Shown here: positions 1 to 10,715 of the stretch, piece by piece
How positions within the stretch are numbered: the stretch's first letter is position 1
How the letters are laid out: each line of letters opens with the position of its first letter
Origin: Orychophragmus violaceus
Taxonomy: Eukaryota; Streptophyta; Magnoliopsida; Brassicales; Brassicaceae
Assembly (NCBI GenBank): GCA_030180135.1
Contig: CM058236.1
Span: 4,774,001 to 4,838,000, forward strand
Length of the DNA stretch: 64,000 nt
Direction of reading: 5' to 3'
Translations under genes and position numbers: made by a program
The notes under the pieces: model-generated
The model's input: only the letters and a program-made list of their open reading frames with translations
The model's database searches: none
Told to the model about the DNA's origin: nothing

Positions 1-764
1 TGGTTCTCCCGACTCCCATCCAAATCAATCGATAGTTTCTCCGACCTCACATGGGCATTCGTAAGGCATCACTTCGCCTACGTACGTAAGGACACTTCGC
101 TGAGCGCGTTGATGTCAATGACACAAGAAAAGAAGGAAACTTTGAAGGACTTCGTAGAAAGGTTCAGAGCAGTGATGACGCGAGCTGAGGCACCAGATAA
201 GTTCACTATCGCAGCCTTGACAAACGCCGTCTGGCATGAATCGCCCTTTTATCAAGATCTAGTCGTCAACCCGCCATTAACCATCGAAGATGCACTCCAT
301 CGAGCGAATAAATTCGTGGAATTGGAAGAGAAAAAGGTCGCGTTAGCAAAAAGATTCGGTTCCGGCAAACAAGCAGATAAGAAGGAAGAAAGGGAACCTA
401 GACAGCATTACGATAAAGGCGCCAAAACAATGGTTGTCGACAGCTCCAACAAATCCCGGACATCAAAACAGTGGAATAAGCGGAACAAAGAAGCAAAGAA
501 GGCGCAAAAAGCGACCTCCGCAACGGGGGATAAGTACTGCGAGTACCATCAGGCTACGTCGCACGACACGGCTGAATGTCGGAATCTCAGAAATGCACTC
601 TATTCCCGACTTTCGGATGAAGAAATCAAAGCGGCCATTGAGAGGTTGAAAAAGGAGGAATCGGGGCAACAGGAAGAAGACAAAGCCGATGGGCAAGCTC
701 CCAAGCAGGATAAACAACCACGGCGTATCAAAAGCATAGCTTTGAAACGCAATAGAGAGGAAGA
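1..764 (+). pseudogene. gag: Tat gag, capsid and nucleocapsid part (5' partial, interrupted)
   Basis: Frame 1 is open from the first base, so the true start is upstream. The opening residues WFSRLP and the following helical stretch (SALMSMTQEKKETLKDFVERF) match the Retrotrans_gag capsid fold. A zinc knuckle of the Tat type (CEYH...HDTAEC) lies at about 535-585, followed by a charged Lys/Glu-rich tail. Gag would form the virus-like particle and bind element RNA. The frame is broken at 764 by the copia insertion; the last five bases before it (GAAGA, 760-764) are repeated at 8054-8058, and the reading frame resumes after that repeat. Apparent stops just after 764 lie in copia LTR sequence and are not gag. 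Confidence 0.85.
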
Positions 765-1406
765 TGAAGGATTGTTTAGTGTTTCCTGGTTCAATTATCA
801 GATTAATTGATCCTACTAAACATGCCAGATCTAGGTTCTCTTGCAGAATCATAAAGGATCTCACCTGTTACCTTGTTATGCAGCGGAAAGAGGAGGTACG
901 GGTCAGAGATCAGCAGAACCACCAAGAGATAGCTCCTCCAAAGGCTCACACACGCACGCACGCACAGGAAATTGGCTGCTAGACCGAAGAGGAGGGAGGC
1001 CGCAGAGAGAGAGAGAGAGTTGGCGCAGGAGGCTTGGGGAAATTAGGTGGCTAGGTTAAGTTTTAATCATAAAACTTATGCCTAATTCCTTTTGGGCTTT
1101 TGGGCCCAATTCCTAGTCTGATTAAATCCCTTGGATTTAATCAGGCCCTTCTATCTCTCTAAGCACTGTAAATGCCTAGCACTTTTACCGTACTTCTGCT
1201 AAACCGTTCCTTCACATTTTCCTGTTAGCTTATGCGTGTGACCCATATGGGATCATATAATAAAGGCAATAAATCCATGATTTATAGATCATGAGCGGAC
1301 TCTAGCAAGCCATCATGACCCCCAGTATTATATGACTTATGTCTGATCATTGACATACTCTTACTTTCTAGAGACAGTACAGAGATTACTGGACATAATT
1401 CCAACA
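765..1406 (-). repeat. Copia 3' LTR
   Basis: This is 642 bp with TG...CA ends, nearly identical to 7418-8053. Compared with its partner it carries one extra CACG-type repeat block and two extra bases in the GA run, plus single-base changes near 1013, 1114 and 1233. On the minus strand it follows the polypurine tract. Confidence 0.95.
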
Positions 1407-1420
1407 ATCTCCCACTTGAA
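1407..1420 (-). other. Copia polypurine tract
   Basis: On the minus strand the bases AAGTGGGAGAT directly precede the LTR start TGTTGG. This is the usual plus-strand primer arrangement of copia elements and confirms minus orientation. Confidence 0.8.
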
Positions 1421-2399
1421 CTGGAATCTCTGTATTCATAATCCTTTTGTCTCAATATCTCGATTAGTCATAAGGCAAGATTAGTGTCATCCTTATAAAG
1501 CCTAATCTTGTTCATCGGACTCTGATTTGATACTGACAATCCAAACGACTCGGGAAAGTCCGTTTGAGCATGGCCATGCATTTTCCAGTATTCAAATCTC
1601 CGATTGGCCTAGAGATATTCACTCCATTTATATTGGAGGGACAAATCCCGTCTTGTTCCATCACTGTAAACTACTCATTTCATAATACACCCAAACAAGG
1701 TCCTTATAACTATCGCTTAACGACAGTGTTAGAAAATGATCAAAGCGCATCAGTTAATGTGCAGTCACATGCATGCGAACTCAGGTCTAAGGACTATACT
1801 CTATAGTCGTAGTAAGAATCTCTTATGACACAGATATAAATATCCTGAAGAGTTCTTATAAGCGGGTCTTGTCCGGTCGTATGTACCCCAACATACACCT
1901 ATGTACTGACTTTGATGCCGTGCATCTATGACATCCTGAGACTTTGTCATAAGTCACATACCAATCTAGTCTCACTCGGTTGTTGGTGTTCCAATTTCAA
2001 TAACCTTCGACTAGGGACATGATGATATAAGCCATCTATTAAATATAGGGTCTCATGATCAAGCTAAATGACTTTGATAACTCAAGATCAAGTCACTTAC
2101 TTCGATGACCTATAAAATGGTTTGTATCATTTTGGAACGATTATTTCATCACAGTTAAAATAATCTTGAAATAATAATTTCATTAAACATAAGAGAATGT
2201 TTTACAAGAACATATCAATAACTAAATAAAGCCCTTTACTAACTCCCACTGAAATTAAGACTACATCTTAATTTCACTTATCCTACAGCAACAGTCCGTG
2301 ACTCGTGCTTAGTCCTAAGGAGTGGCTTCGTTAATGGATTAGCAACGTTCTCATTCGTTGAAACTTGCTGATCTACTTAACATCTCTGTCATTTATCTC
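1421..2399 (-). other. Copia 3' untranslated region, no gene seen
   Basis: This lies between the decayed RNase H and the polypurine tract. I see no conserved motif or credible reading frame on either strand. The short open stretch at 1564-1806 on the plus strand is uninformative. Confidence 0.5.
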
Positions 2400-4774
2400 A
2401 TGGAATAGGTTATACCTACCCTCAAGGTGTTTGGACCTCTGATGTGCAGCTTGTCTCATCTATGCTGGGAGTCACATCAAGTTCAGTGACGAACTCTTCT
2501 TTCCAAACAACCTCTTTCGCCGCTTCCCAAGCTGCGAAATGTTCAGCTTAAGTCATGGAGTCAGCAACAGTGCCTTGCACCGCCAGATAGACACAAGATA
2601 TAACCGGACTGTGACCGGAAATCATCTTTGTCCGTTGGAAACTTGCCTTTCAGACTCTACCGACTCGTAGCACCTCACTTTCTCCGTAAATCAAGAACTT
2701 ATCCTAGGTATTTTCCAAATACTTGAGAATATTCATTACGTCTATCCAGTGATTCTTTTCCTGGATTTGACTGGTCTTTACTTGTCTTGCTTAACATTAA
2801 AGCAACATCAAAACAAGTACGTGTCATGGCATACATGATAGATCCAATTGCCGACGCATATGGAATCTCATCCATGCATTCAAGCTCAGCAGATATCGTA
2901 GGATACTGTTTCTTGCTTAACGTAATGCCATGTGTCATTGGCATAAAACCCTTCTTGGAATGCTGAAAACGTGTAGGACTTTGTCAATATAAGTACTCTG
3001 ACTTTGTCCTACCAGCTCTTTTGGATCTCTATCTTTAGATCCAAAATCCAAGAACATACGTGGCTTTACCCATGTCAATCATAAAACCAACTCCCAAGCC
3101 AGTCCTTTACCGACTGCAGCATTGGGACGTTATATCCGAGAATCAGTATGTCATCGACATACACTATGAGAAATGCAATATTGCTCCCACTTATCTTTTA
3201 GTAAACGCACAGTTCCATTTCGTTCCTGTTTAAGTCAAAACCTTGACTACTTCAACAGAACGAAGATTCCAACTCCGATATGTTTGCTTCCATCCATGAA
3301 TGGATCGATGAAGCTAACTTACATAAAATGTAATTTTTTCCGGAGTCCGGGCTCACTTTCGCTTCTTTGAGTTTCGCAGATTCGTCGCTTTCAATGATCA
3401 TCAGATCATGCGAACTTTCAATGATCATCAGGTTCAACTAATGACAAGAATTCACTCTCGGATTAGTGACTGATTCTTTCATATCTGCGAATTTCAGGCT
3501 CCACAGGTGTAGATTCTACAGAAATCTGTAAATCCATCCGCTGCTCTCCCTCAACAGGTTGAGCAGCCACCTGTATTCGTCGAATTTCTTCGAGTCATAC
3601 TTTTACTCCCACTGTTCTTCTTGAAAGTAACTTCCCTTCTTGAAAACAGAATGGACGTAAAAGATAACAAGCCTTGGTTTCCCTAGGACAACCAGCGAAG
3701 TAGCTCAACTATAAATACTCAGTAAAGACGAATTTGGATCGATTCCAATCCACATTTACGTGGTGTCTTTCAACTGATATTGGTGGAACTATTTCAGCGT
3801 AAACTTAGATATTTCTAGAGCGTTATTCTTTAAGAATATCATGGAAGATTCGTGTGACTCATCTTTAATCATTTCTTATAAGATCTGATTCTTTCTCACA
3901 GAAATACCTCAAGGTTTTTCAGGAGAATTGAGCTGTGAAACGACTTCACACTCATTCAGATGATCACACCATTAATGACTCAAGTATTCTCACTCGTGAT
4001 TTAATTCAGAGTCTTAATACTTCTGTCACTCAGATTCTATACCTCATTCTGGAACTCTTTCGACCTTGTCAAAGAATTCCGACTTGTGTCTCATCAAATG
4101 AACACAGTCTTACTCACTGAATTAATCAGTAGAGACAATGAAGTACAGGAAATTTTCTCTGGCATTACTGCTCATCGGACCACATACATGAGTATGTTCA
4201 ATCTCCAATAAGCCTTTGGGCCTTTCTCTAGCTCGGCTAAGATAGGCCCCTTTGTCTTTTGGTCCAGTAAACAGAATTCAAGTCTCATAAGATATCTTAT
4301 CAAATGAGCCCAACAGTCCATAACTATGGGATTTCTGAATCCGACTTACTCTATGTGACCAAGACTTTTATGCCAAGAAAAATCAGGTTTAATTCATCAG
4401 ATTTAAACCAATTTGGTATTTATGTTACATTTAGGCACTCTTTGGTTTAAGATATAAAACCCATTCCTTGAATAGGGTGCTACAATTAATATTTCATTAA
4501 GATCAAAAGAACTAAACTTCTCTTTTATCGAAATGAAAAACATTCAAATTCTTACAAGAAAATGAAAGACAACTCTGCTAAAGCAGGTACATTGTAGCAA
4601 TTACTTAATAAAACCAAGCCTCAAAGGCATCTACAAGTGAAAACCCTACGGCTGAGGCAGCATCCATAGCTCCTTCCAGACATGCAGTTCCACTTGCCCT
4701 TCCTTCAACGTTCTACTGTTGCTTAGGCTCTGCATATTACAACAAATATCAGTGCCACAACCAGTATCCAATAC
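2400..4774 (-). pseudogene. pol: Degenerate copia pol (PR, INT, RT, RNase H)
   Basis: Pieces of a full copia pol occur in the right order on the minus strand. Protease VLDTGCG (about 4774-4735) keeps its Asp-Thr-Gly. A GAG-pre-integrase motif WHKSLGHIE sits near 4375. The integrase motif HTHVCGP is at about 4180-4195, where the usual catalytic Asp is His (codon 4190-4188). The integrase-to-RT linker is at 3760-3540. RT YVDD is at 3161-3150, RT/connection residues lie at 2944-2699, and an RNase H stretch AEHFAAWEAAKE (about 2547-2510) follows a TAA stop at 2550-2548. Many further stops separate these blocks. The product cannot be made, so reverse transcription and integration must have come from another copy. 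Confidence 0.8.
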
Positions 4775-5665
4775 CTATAAGGTAGAACTTGAAGTAATAA
4801 CATGAATACCTGAGGAAGTAGTCTCATACATCAACTTCAACTCCTCATCATCTTCCATGAATTTAATGCAATCTCTCTTCCAATGCCCAGTCTCTTTACA
4901 GTAGCAGCACTTACCAACGTAAGAGGTATCTGACTTGGGCTCAGAAGACACACGCTTGCCATGATTCAAAATCTGGACAACTTTGTCTTCACCCTTGTCA
5001 GCACTAGGTTTAATAAACCCACCCTTCTCCATTATGAGATTATACTGGGTACTCTTCACGTTTGGCTCAACTCTCTTGAGCATATCATGCAGTTCAGTTA
5101 GCGTCTTCGTTAAGCCTTTCTTGATATAGTTCCTTCTGAACTTATCATAGCTTGACGGCAGTGACTGCAGAATGATCTCAGTTGCCAATTCTTGGCTAAC
5201 TGGATAATCCAGTTTCCTCAGGTTATCAATATAACCTATCATTTTACTGATATGAGGACTTACTGGATGATCATTTGGTAGCTTGCAGCTAGTGAGAGAC
5301 TTAACCAACTGGTATCTTTCCACTCTTACCTGCTCCTGAAATTTCAATTTCAGGCTGCTGATCATCTCTATTGGCGACTCCATGTTTTCATATTGCTTCC
5401 GCAAATCTGAGTCCATGGTAGCCAACATCAGACCACGCACATCTACCGCATCATTATAATGCTTATTCCAAGCATCATATACTGCATGAGAGGCATTGGA
5501 CCCGATCCTCACGGGGAGAGCTCTCTCAAGTACATAGTCCTTTCTCTCCTGCCTGAGGACTAGCCTCAGGTTCCGCGACCAAGTCAAGAAATTTGATCCG
5601 TTCAGTTTGTCCATCTCAAGGACAGACCGGATCGAGAAAGTGTTTTGATTGTTTGTGCTAGTCAT
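4775..5665 (-). CDS. gag: Copia gag polyprotein (capsid, CCHC zinc knuckle)
   Basis: A 296-residue open frame begins ATG (MTSTNNQNTFSIRSVL). It carries the plant copia gag fold: the N-terminal FLTWSRNLRLVL helix region, then the middle UBN2/retrotran_gag segment. A C-terminal zinc knuckle CCYCKETGHWKRDC (C-X2-C-X4-H-X4-C) would bind element RNA. It ends at a TAG (4777-4775). The same frame continues straight into the protease motif VLDTGCG, where related elements have a Trp codon before VLDTG, so the stop probably arose by TGG to TAG change. If expressed, this copy would make only Gag. It is the one uninterrupted coding region of the element. Confidence 0.85.
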   Translation of the reverse strand: MTSTNNQNTFSIRSVLEMDKLNGSNFLTWSRNLRLVLRQERKDYVLERALPVRIGSNASHAVYDAWNKHYNDAVDVRGLMLATMDSDLRKQYENMESPIEMISSLKLKFQEQVRVERYQLVKSLTSCKLPNDHPVSPHISKMIGYIDNLRKLDYPVSQELATEIILQSLPSSYDKFRRNYIKKGLTKTLTELHDMLKRVEPNVKSTQYNLIMEKGGFIKPSADKGEDKVVQILNHGKRVSSEPKSDTSYVGKCCYCKETGHWKRDCIKFMEDDEELKLMYETTSSGIHVITSSSTL

Positions 5666-7399
5666 AACTGAAATTTAAGATAAAAGGATTTTAGTTAATA
5701 TGTTCAATGTGATTAATCTCGCATTCAATGTGATTAATCTCGCATTATATTCAATAACATCAGTTACCCTCAATAGAATATAATGATTCCAAGATCCACA
5801 TATAACTAAGATCAAAGTGGGTCACTGGCCGTCACCCAACCTTAGCTTATATCGGTAAGCCCTATCTCGGCTAATTATATCCGTGATATAACTCTTGGTT
5901 GTGAATCTGGGCCCGAGGCCCAATCCACTCTGATGTCTCAAGGCCCGGGACTCCCGATGGCCTAGTCAAGAAAACCAGACTATACAGTCATGTAATCACT
6001 AATGTCTGGGACTCCCAATGACATTTATGAATCACAAACCGTCTTACCCACGCAAAAGTAGACACCCTCACACTGTAAGGCCATGAGTACAATTGAATGG
6101 GCTTCGACAGCTGACATAATCTGGACAAGACATCCAACGCTTGATATTGTTTGAGGTTTGTAGGTTTATTAAAATTTTATCCCAAAATAGAAGATTACTA
6201 TTTTGGGAAACTTTCCTTTTTGGGAAACCTACTAATTTTGGAAACTTTATAAAATTGGAAACTTCCTAAAAATTGGAAACTTTTCTAAATATAGAAATTT
6301 CCTAAAATCCAAAACATGCAAATCTAGAAACTTCTAATTTAAGAAACTTTCTAATTTCAGATTTTGAAAACAGATTAATTTAAAATCGATTTTAATTTAT
6401 ATAAATAAATTTTAAATTAAATCTGAAGAATAAGACTCAAATAATTGGCCCAATTGTTTTAACTTCTTGGCCCGAGGCCCAAGAATTGGTCCATGTCCAA
6501 GACATAACCCAATTGTCCAATTAAATGACATAACCGGTCTGGTTCATTAAAATTGGTCTAACCAAAATTAATTACTACGATGACCACAATTGTCAACCGG
6601 TTATTTACTAAACCGGATTTTCTCAATTTATTTGGTCCAACCAAATCAAATTAGAAAACCACTGGTTTAGGCACTAAATCCAATTTTACGACTTTGGATT
6701 TCTTATCCCGGTTTAACCAGAACTTAATAAATTTTATTAAGTCTGTTTATTAAACCGTGACGATTAAGTTTTAATCAAATTAAACTGAACCATTAACCGA
6801 AACGAACCGATTTGACGATCACGTCAGCCCTAGGCGAGACAGGACACGATCCGTGATCGGTCCATCTCTCGATCATGATCCGCCCACGGCCGCAAGCCAT
6901 GCGATCGTTCGGGACGTGATCGGGTCGATTCGGGACGGGACGGGACAGCTCACGCCGTGCGATCCAGCGGTCCATCTCGCGCGCATCATCGCTGATCGGA
7001 CGAGAGGCAACGGCAATGCAAGCGGGACGAGACGGGCCGAGAGTGGGACGATAGCAGGACGATCGCAGCGATCCGCTCGGTCCATCCATGCGATCGATCC
7101 ACACGATCACGCGCTTCATCGCCGATCGGGACGGGACGGGACGCGATCGATCCATGCGATCGTTTGATCGATCCATGCGATCCAACTGATCGGTCCACCG
7201 TTCGTCACTCGATCCGGACATGGTGATCCTTTGGCGATCATCATTCCGACGCATACCGATTCATATAGATCGGATCATGCGATTTCTATTAGTTTAGGTT
7301 TTAATTCTTTGTTTCTTAAGTGTTTTTCTTATCAATAGATTGATTCAAACACTTCTAAACAACCTAAACAAGATTCTAAACAAGAAATCCTAACAGAAC
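5666..7399 (-). other. Copia 5' leader (about 1.7 kb)
   Basis: This is unusually long untranslated DNA between the primer-binding site and gag. The gag-proximal 1.1 kb is AT-rich and contains a duplicated 21-bp block near 5705-5745. The LTR-proximal part contains the GC-rich GATCG-dense block listed separately. No conserved reading frame was found. Confidence 0.6.
6825..7255. repeat. GC-rich GATCG-dense short-repeat block
   Basis: About 430 bp packed with short repeats such as GATCCATGCGATCG and GGGACGGGACG, sharply different from the AT-rich leader around it. Long frames are open on both strands (for example 7254-6793 and 6853-7167) because the repeat rarely produces stop codons. They show Arg/Asp/Ser-rich low complexity and no family resemblance, so I do not call them genes. 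The block sits close to the 5' LTR and primer-binding site, where packaging or regulatory signals are expected. Confidence 0.75.
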
Positions 7400-7417
7400 C
7401 AATGGCTCTGATACCAC
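7400..7417 (-). other. Copia primer-binding site (initiator tRNA-Met)
   Basis: On the minus strand TGGTATCAGAGCC lies right after the LTR end, matching the 3' end of plant initiator tRNA-Met. It primes minus-strand DNA synthesis. Confidence 0.9.
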
Positions 7418-8053
7418 TGAAGGATTGTTTAGTGTTTCCTGGTTCAATTATCAGATTAATTGATCCTACTAAACATGCCAGATCTAGGTTCTCTTGCAGA
7501 ATCATAAAGGATCTCACCTGTTACCTTGTTATGCAGCGGAAAGAGGAGGTACGGGTCAGAGATCAGCAGAACCACCAAGAGATAGCTCCTCCAAAGGCTC
7601 ACACACGCACGCACAGGAAATTGGCTGCTAGACCGAAGAGGAGGGAGGCCGCAGAGAGAGAGAGATTTGGCGCAGGAGGCTTGGGGAAATTAGGTGGCTA
7701 GGTTAAGTTTTAATCATAAAACTTATGCCTAATTCCTTTTGGGCTTTTGGGCCCAATTCCCAGTCTGATTAAATCCCTTGGATTTAATCAGGCCCTTCTA
7801 TCTCTCTAAGCACTGTAAATGCCTAGCACTTTTACCGTACTTCTGCTAAACCGTTCCTTCACATTTTCCTGTTAGCTTAGGCGTGTGACCCATATGGGAT
7901 CATATAATAAAGGCAATAAATCCATGATTTATAGATCATGAGCGGACTCTAGCAAGCCATCATGACCCCCAGTATTATATGACTTATGTCTGATCATTGA
8001 CATACTCTTACTTTCTAGAGACAGTACAGAGATTACTGGACATAATTCCAACA
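7418..8053 (-). repeat. Copia 5' LTR
   Basis: This is 636 bp with TG...CA ends, near-identical to 765-1406, and adjoins the tRNA-Met primer-binding site. The 5-bp target duplication GAAGA (8054-8058) follows. Confidence 0.95.
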
Positions 8054-8058
8054 GAAGA

Positions 8059-9731
8059 AGAGGGAGAAGACGAAGAGGAAACCCCCAAAACCGTCCGAAG
8101 AATCAACATGATCATGGGCGGTCTAATCTCCGTAAACGATTCGGTCCGGTCAATAAAGGTCTACGAACGCCTTGCATTAGCTGCACAAAAGGCGCCTCAG
8201 CCAATCCTGTCAGATGATCCCCCCGTCACATTTACCGACCAAGACCTCTATGGGACTCACTACCCCCCATAACGACCCACTAGTAGTAGAGCTGTTAATC
8301 GGAAGCTGCCAAGTATCTCGAATACTGGTGGACACCAGAAGCTCAATAGACTTAATTTTCCTGGATACACTCAAAAAGATGGAAATTAAGGAGGAGGATA
8401 TTAAGCAGAAAGCCAAGCCGCTCACCGGGTTCACAAGCGAGACGACATACACAATCAGAACGATCAAGTTGTCAGTTTACGCAGGAGGGGTTAACAGATT
8501 GGTGAGGTTTCACGTCATTGACAAACCAACCATCTATAACGTCATCCTCGGTACTCCATGGTTATACAGTATGAAGGCGGTATCCTCGACATATCATCAA
8601 TGTCTGAAATTCCCGACACCTAAGGGAATTCAAATAGTCAAGGGGTGCCAAAGCGCGAGCCGGTCGTGTTTTGCAAGAGAACATAGGATCAGAGTGCCCT
8701 CGTGCATGATCAACACGGAACACGGAAGAAAAGGACCCGAGAAAGAACTAATCCAACAAGTCATCATCGACGACTCTGACGCAAGCAAATGTGTAGGGAT
8801 TGGTGCAGAACTGCCAGAAGACATCAAAAGGGAATTGATCGCCTTCCTACAGCAAAACGTTACAACGTTTGCATGGACAATGAAGGACATGAAGGGTATC
8901 AATCCAACCATCACAACTCACGAGCTGAATGTCGACCCGACTTACAAACCAGTTAAGCAGAAGAGGCGAAAGCTCGGCCCTGAAAGGGCTAAAGCAGTCA
9001 ACGATGAAGTAGAGAAGTTACTTGAAGCCGGTTCAATCCAGGAAGTCAAATACCCCTATTGGTTGGCCAATCCAGTGGTCGTGAAAAAGAAAAACGGGAA
9101 GTGGAGAGGATATGTTGATTTCACAGATCTCAATAAAGCCTGCCCAAAGGATAGTTTCCCTCTGCCACATATCGACCGCCTCGTTGAAGCAACAGCCGGA
9201 AACGAATTGCTATCATTCATGGATGCATTCTCAGAATATAATCAAATCCTCATGAACCCTGACGACAGAGAGAAGACGGCGTTCATCACTGAACGCGGTA
9301 CGTACTGCTATAAGGTTATGCCCTTTGGCCTCAAAAACGCCGGCGCCACCTACCAGCGGCTGGTCAATCGGATGTTCGCAGGACAACTCGGCACAACAAT
9401 GGAGGTTTACATCTACGACATGCTAGTCAAGTCTTTGATTGCCTCTCAGCATGTCGGCCATTTAAAGGAATGTTTAAACATCCTTAACCGGTACGGAATG
9501 AAGCTCAATCCAACTAGGTGTACGTTCGGAGTAACATCAGGAGAGTTTCTTGGGTACGTGGTAACTCAGAGAGGAATAGAAGCTAATCCAAAGCAGATCA
9601 CAGCCATAATCGACTTGCCATCTCCCAGGAACACTCGAGAGGTACAACGCCTCACTGGCCGCATAGCCGCCTTGAACAGATTCATATCCCGGTCAACGGA
9701 TAAATGTCTGCCTTTTTATGAGCTCCTATAG
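8059..9731 (+). pseudogene. pol: Tat gag-protease-reverse transcriptase segment
   Basis: The frame interrupted at 764 resumes at 8059 and reads to a TAA at 8270-8272. A one-base frameshift in the C6 run 8263-8268 explains the stop: the protease/RT frame continues as HNDPLVV in another register to a TAG at 9729-9731. The protease motif reads DTRSS (8331-8345) where retropepsins need Asp-Thr/Ser-Gly. In RT, VDFTDLNKACPKDSFPLP, LSFMDAFS and VMPFGLKNAGATYQ are clear, but the catalytic YxDD box reads YIYDM (9408-9422), so one of the two metal-binding Asp residues is Tyr. Protease and RT are therefore predicted inactive even without the frame breaks. Confidence 0.9.
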
Positions 9732-10715
9732 GGGAACAAAAGATTTGTGTGGGACGATAAGTGTCAAGAGACATTCATTCAGCTCAAGGACTACTTGTCG
9801 AACCCGCCGATACTGTCTAAACCAGAAAACGGTGAGACATTGTTGCTTTACATCGCCGTCTCAACAACGGCAGTCAGTGGCGTACTAGTTCGGGAAGATC
9901 GAGGGGAACAGAAGCCGATCTTCTACGTAAGCAAAACAATGAACGGAGCCGAAACCAGATATCCCGCAATGGCAAAACTGGCCTTCGCAGTCGTCATCTC
10001 TGCACGAAAGCTACGACCGTATTTTCAATCACATCTGATCGCCGTGTTAAGTAGTCAACCTCTTCGAACAATCCTTTACAGCCTGGGACAGTCTGGTCGC
10101 CTGGCCAAATGGGCGATAGAGTTAAGCGAGTACGACATCGAATACAGAAACTGGACAACCGCCAAGTCGCAGGTAATAGCTGATTTCCTTGTCGAATTAT
10201 CACCTGAATTGGATGTCGGTACCGAGATAGAAGACAAAAATTGGAAGTTGTTCGTCGACAGGGCTTCATCGAAAAAAGGAGCCGGGATAGGGATACGCCT
10301 CATATCACCGACCGGCGAAATACTAGAACAGTCGTTCAAGTTGGGTTTCACGGCATCTAACAACACAGCCGAGTATGAAGCTCTGTTAGCCGGCATCAGA
10401 CTAGCCAGAGAAATCGTAGTACGACATCTATTGGCCCATTGCGACTCCATGCTTGTAGCAAACCATATCAATGGAGACTACGAAGCTAAAAACGAGCGGA
10501 TGGAGGCTTACCGAAAGACGGCATTAGAGCTCACCAGTTCCTTCGAATTCTTCGACATCGTCCAGATACCAAGGAAAGAAAATGCCCCGGCCGACGCACT
10601 CGCGTCGCTGGCATCAAATCCCGATCTCTGTCGACGGATCCCGGTAGAAACGATCCACGAACCAAGCATCCCGCCCCCCGAAAGTGATCAAGAGGAACCT
10701 GACGAAACGATCTAG
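9732..10715 (+). pseudogene. pol: Tat RNase H and second (archaeal-type) RNase H segment
   Basis: This continues in the same frame as RT after the TAG at 9729. The first part (FVWDDKCQETFIQLK to WAIELSEYDIEYR) is the RNase H domain normally fused to gypsy RT. The second part starts at WKLFVDRASSKKGAG (about 10240) and contains NNTAEYEALLAGIRLA, the extra RNase H typical of Tat elements. In that domain the first acidic position is present (FVDRAS), while the usual Gly is Arg. It ends with a TAG at 10713-10715, and the same frame continues beyond it into the integrase part. These stops look like decay rather than programmed recoding. Confidence 0.85.

Larger units (their letters stand above)
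765..8053 (-). mobile_element. Complete Ty1/copia element inserted in Tat gag
   Basis: Two direct LTRs (765-1406, 642 bp; 7418-8053, 636 bp) begin TGTTGG and end CCTTCA on the minus strand, and 5-bp duplications GAAGA (760-764 and 8054-8058) flank the element. A tRNA-iMet primer-binding site and a purine-rich tract fix the minus orientation. Internal order on the minus strand is leader, gag, protease, integrase, RT, RNase H, which is the copia order. Comparing the LTRs by eye gives three substitutions plus two length changes in short CA/GA repeats, so the insertion is young. gag is open, but pol carries many stops and altered catalytic residues. The element is therefore probably non-autonomous. 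Confidence 0.95.

Noticed and set aside
463..864. 133-codon minus-strand open stretch over the gag end and copia LTR
   Set aside because: It crosses the insertion border of the copia element and mirrors gag in reverse; a shadow frame.
2699..2944. Separate small gene MPMTHGITLSKKQ
   Set aside because: It is the conserved C-terminal RT region of the decayed copia pol, not an independent gene.
6793..7254. Long open frames on both strands in the GATCG-rich block
   Set aside because: Repeat composition rarely gives stop codons; residues are low complexity Arg/Asp/Ser with no family match and sit in a copia leader.
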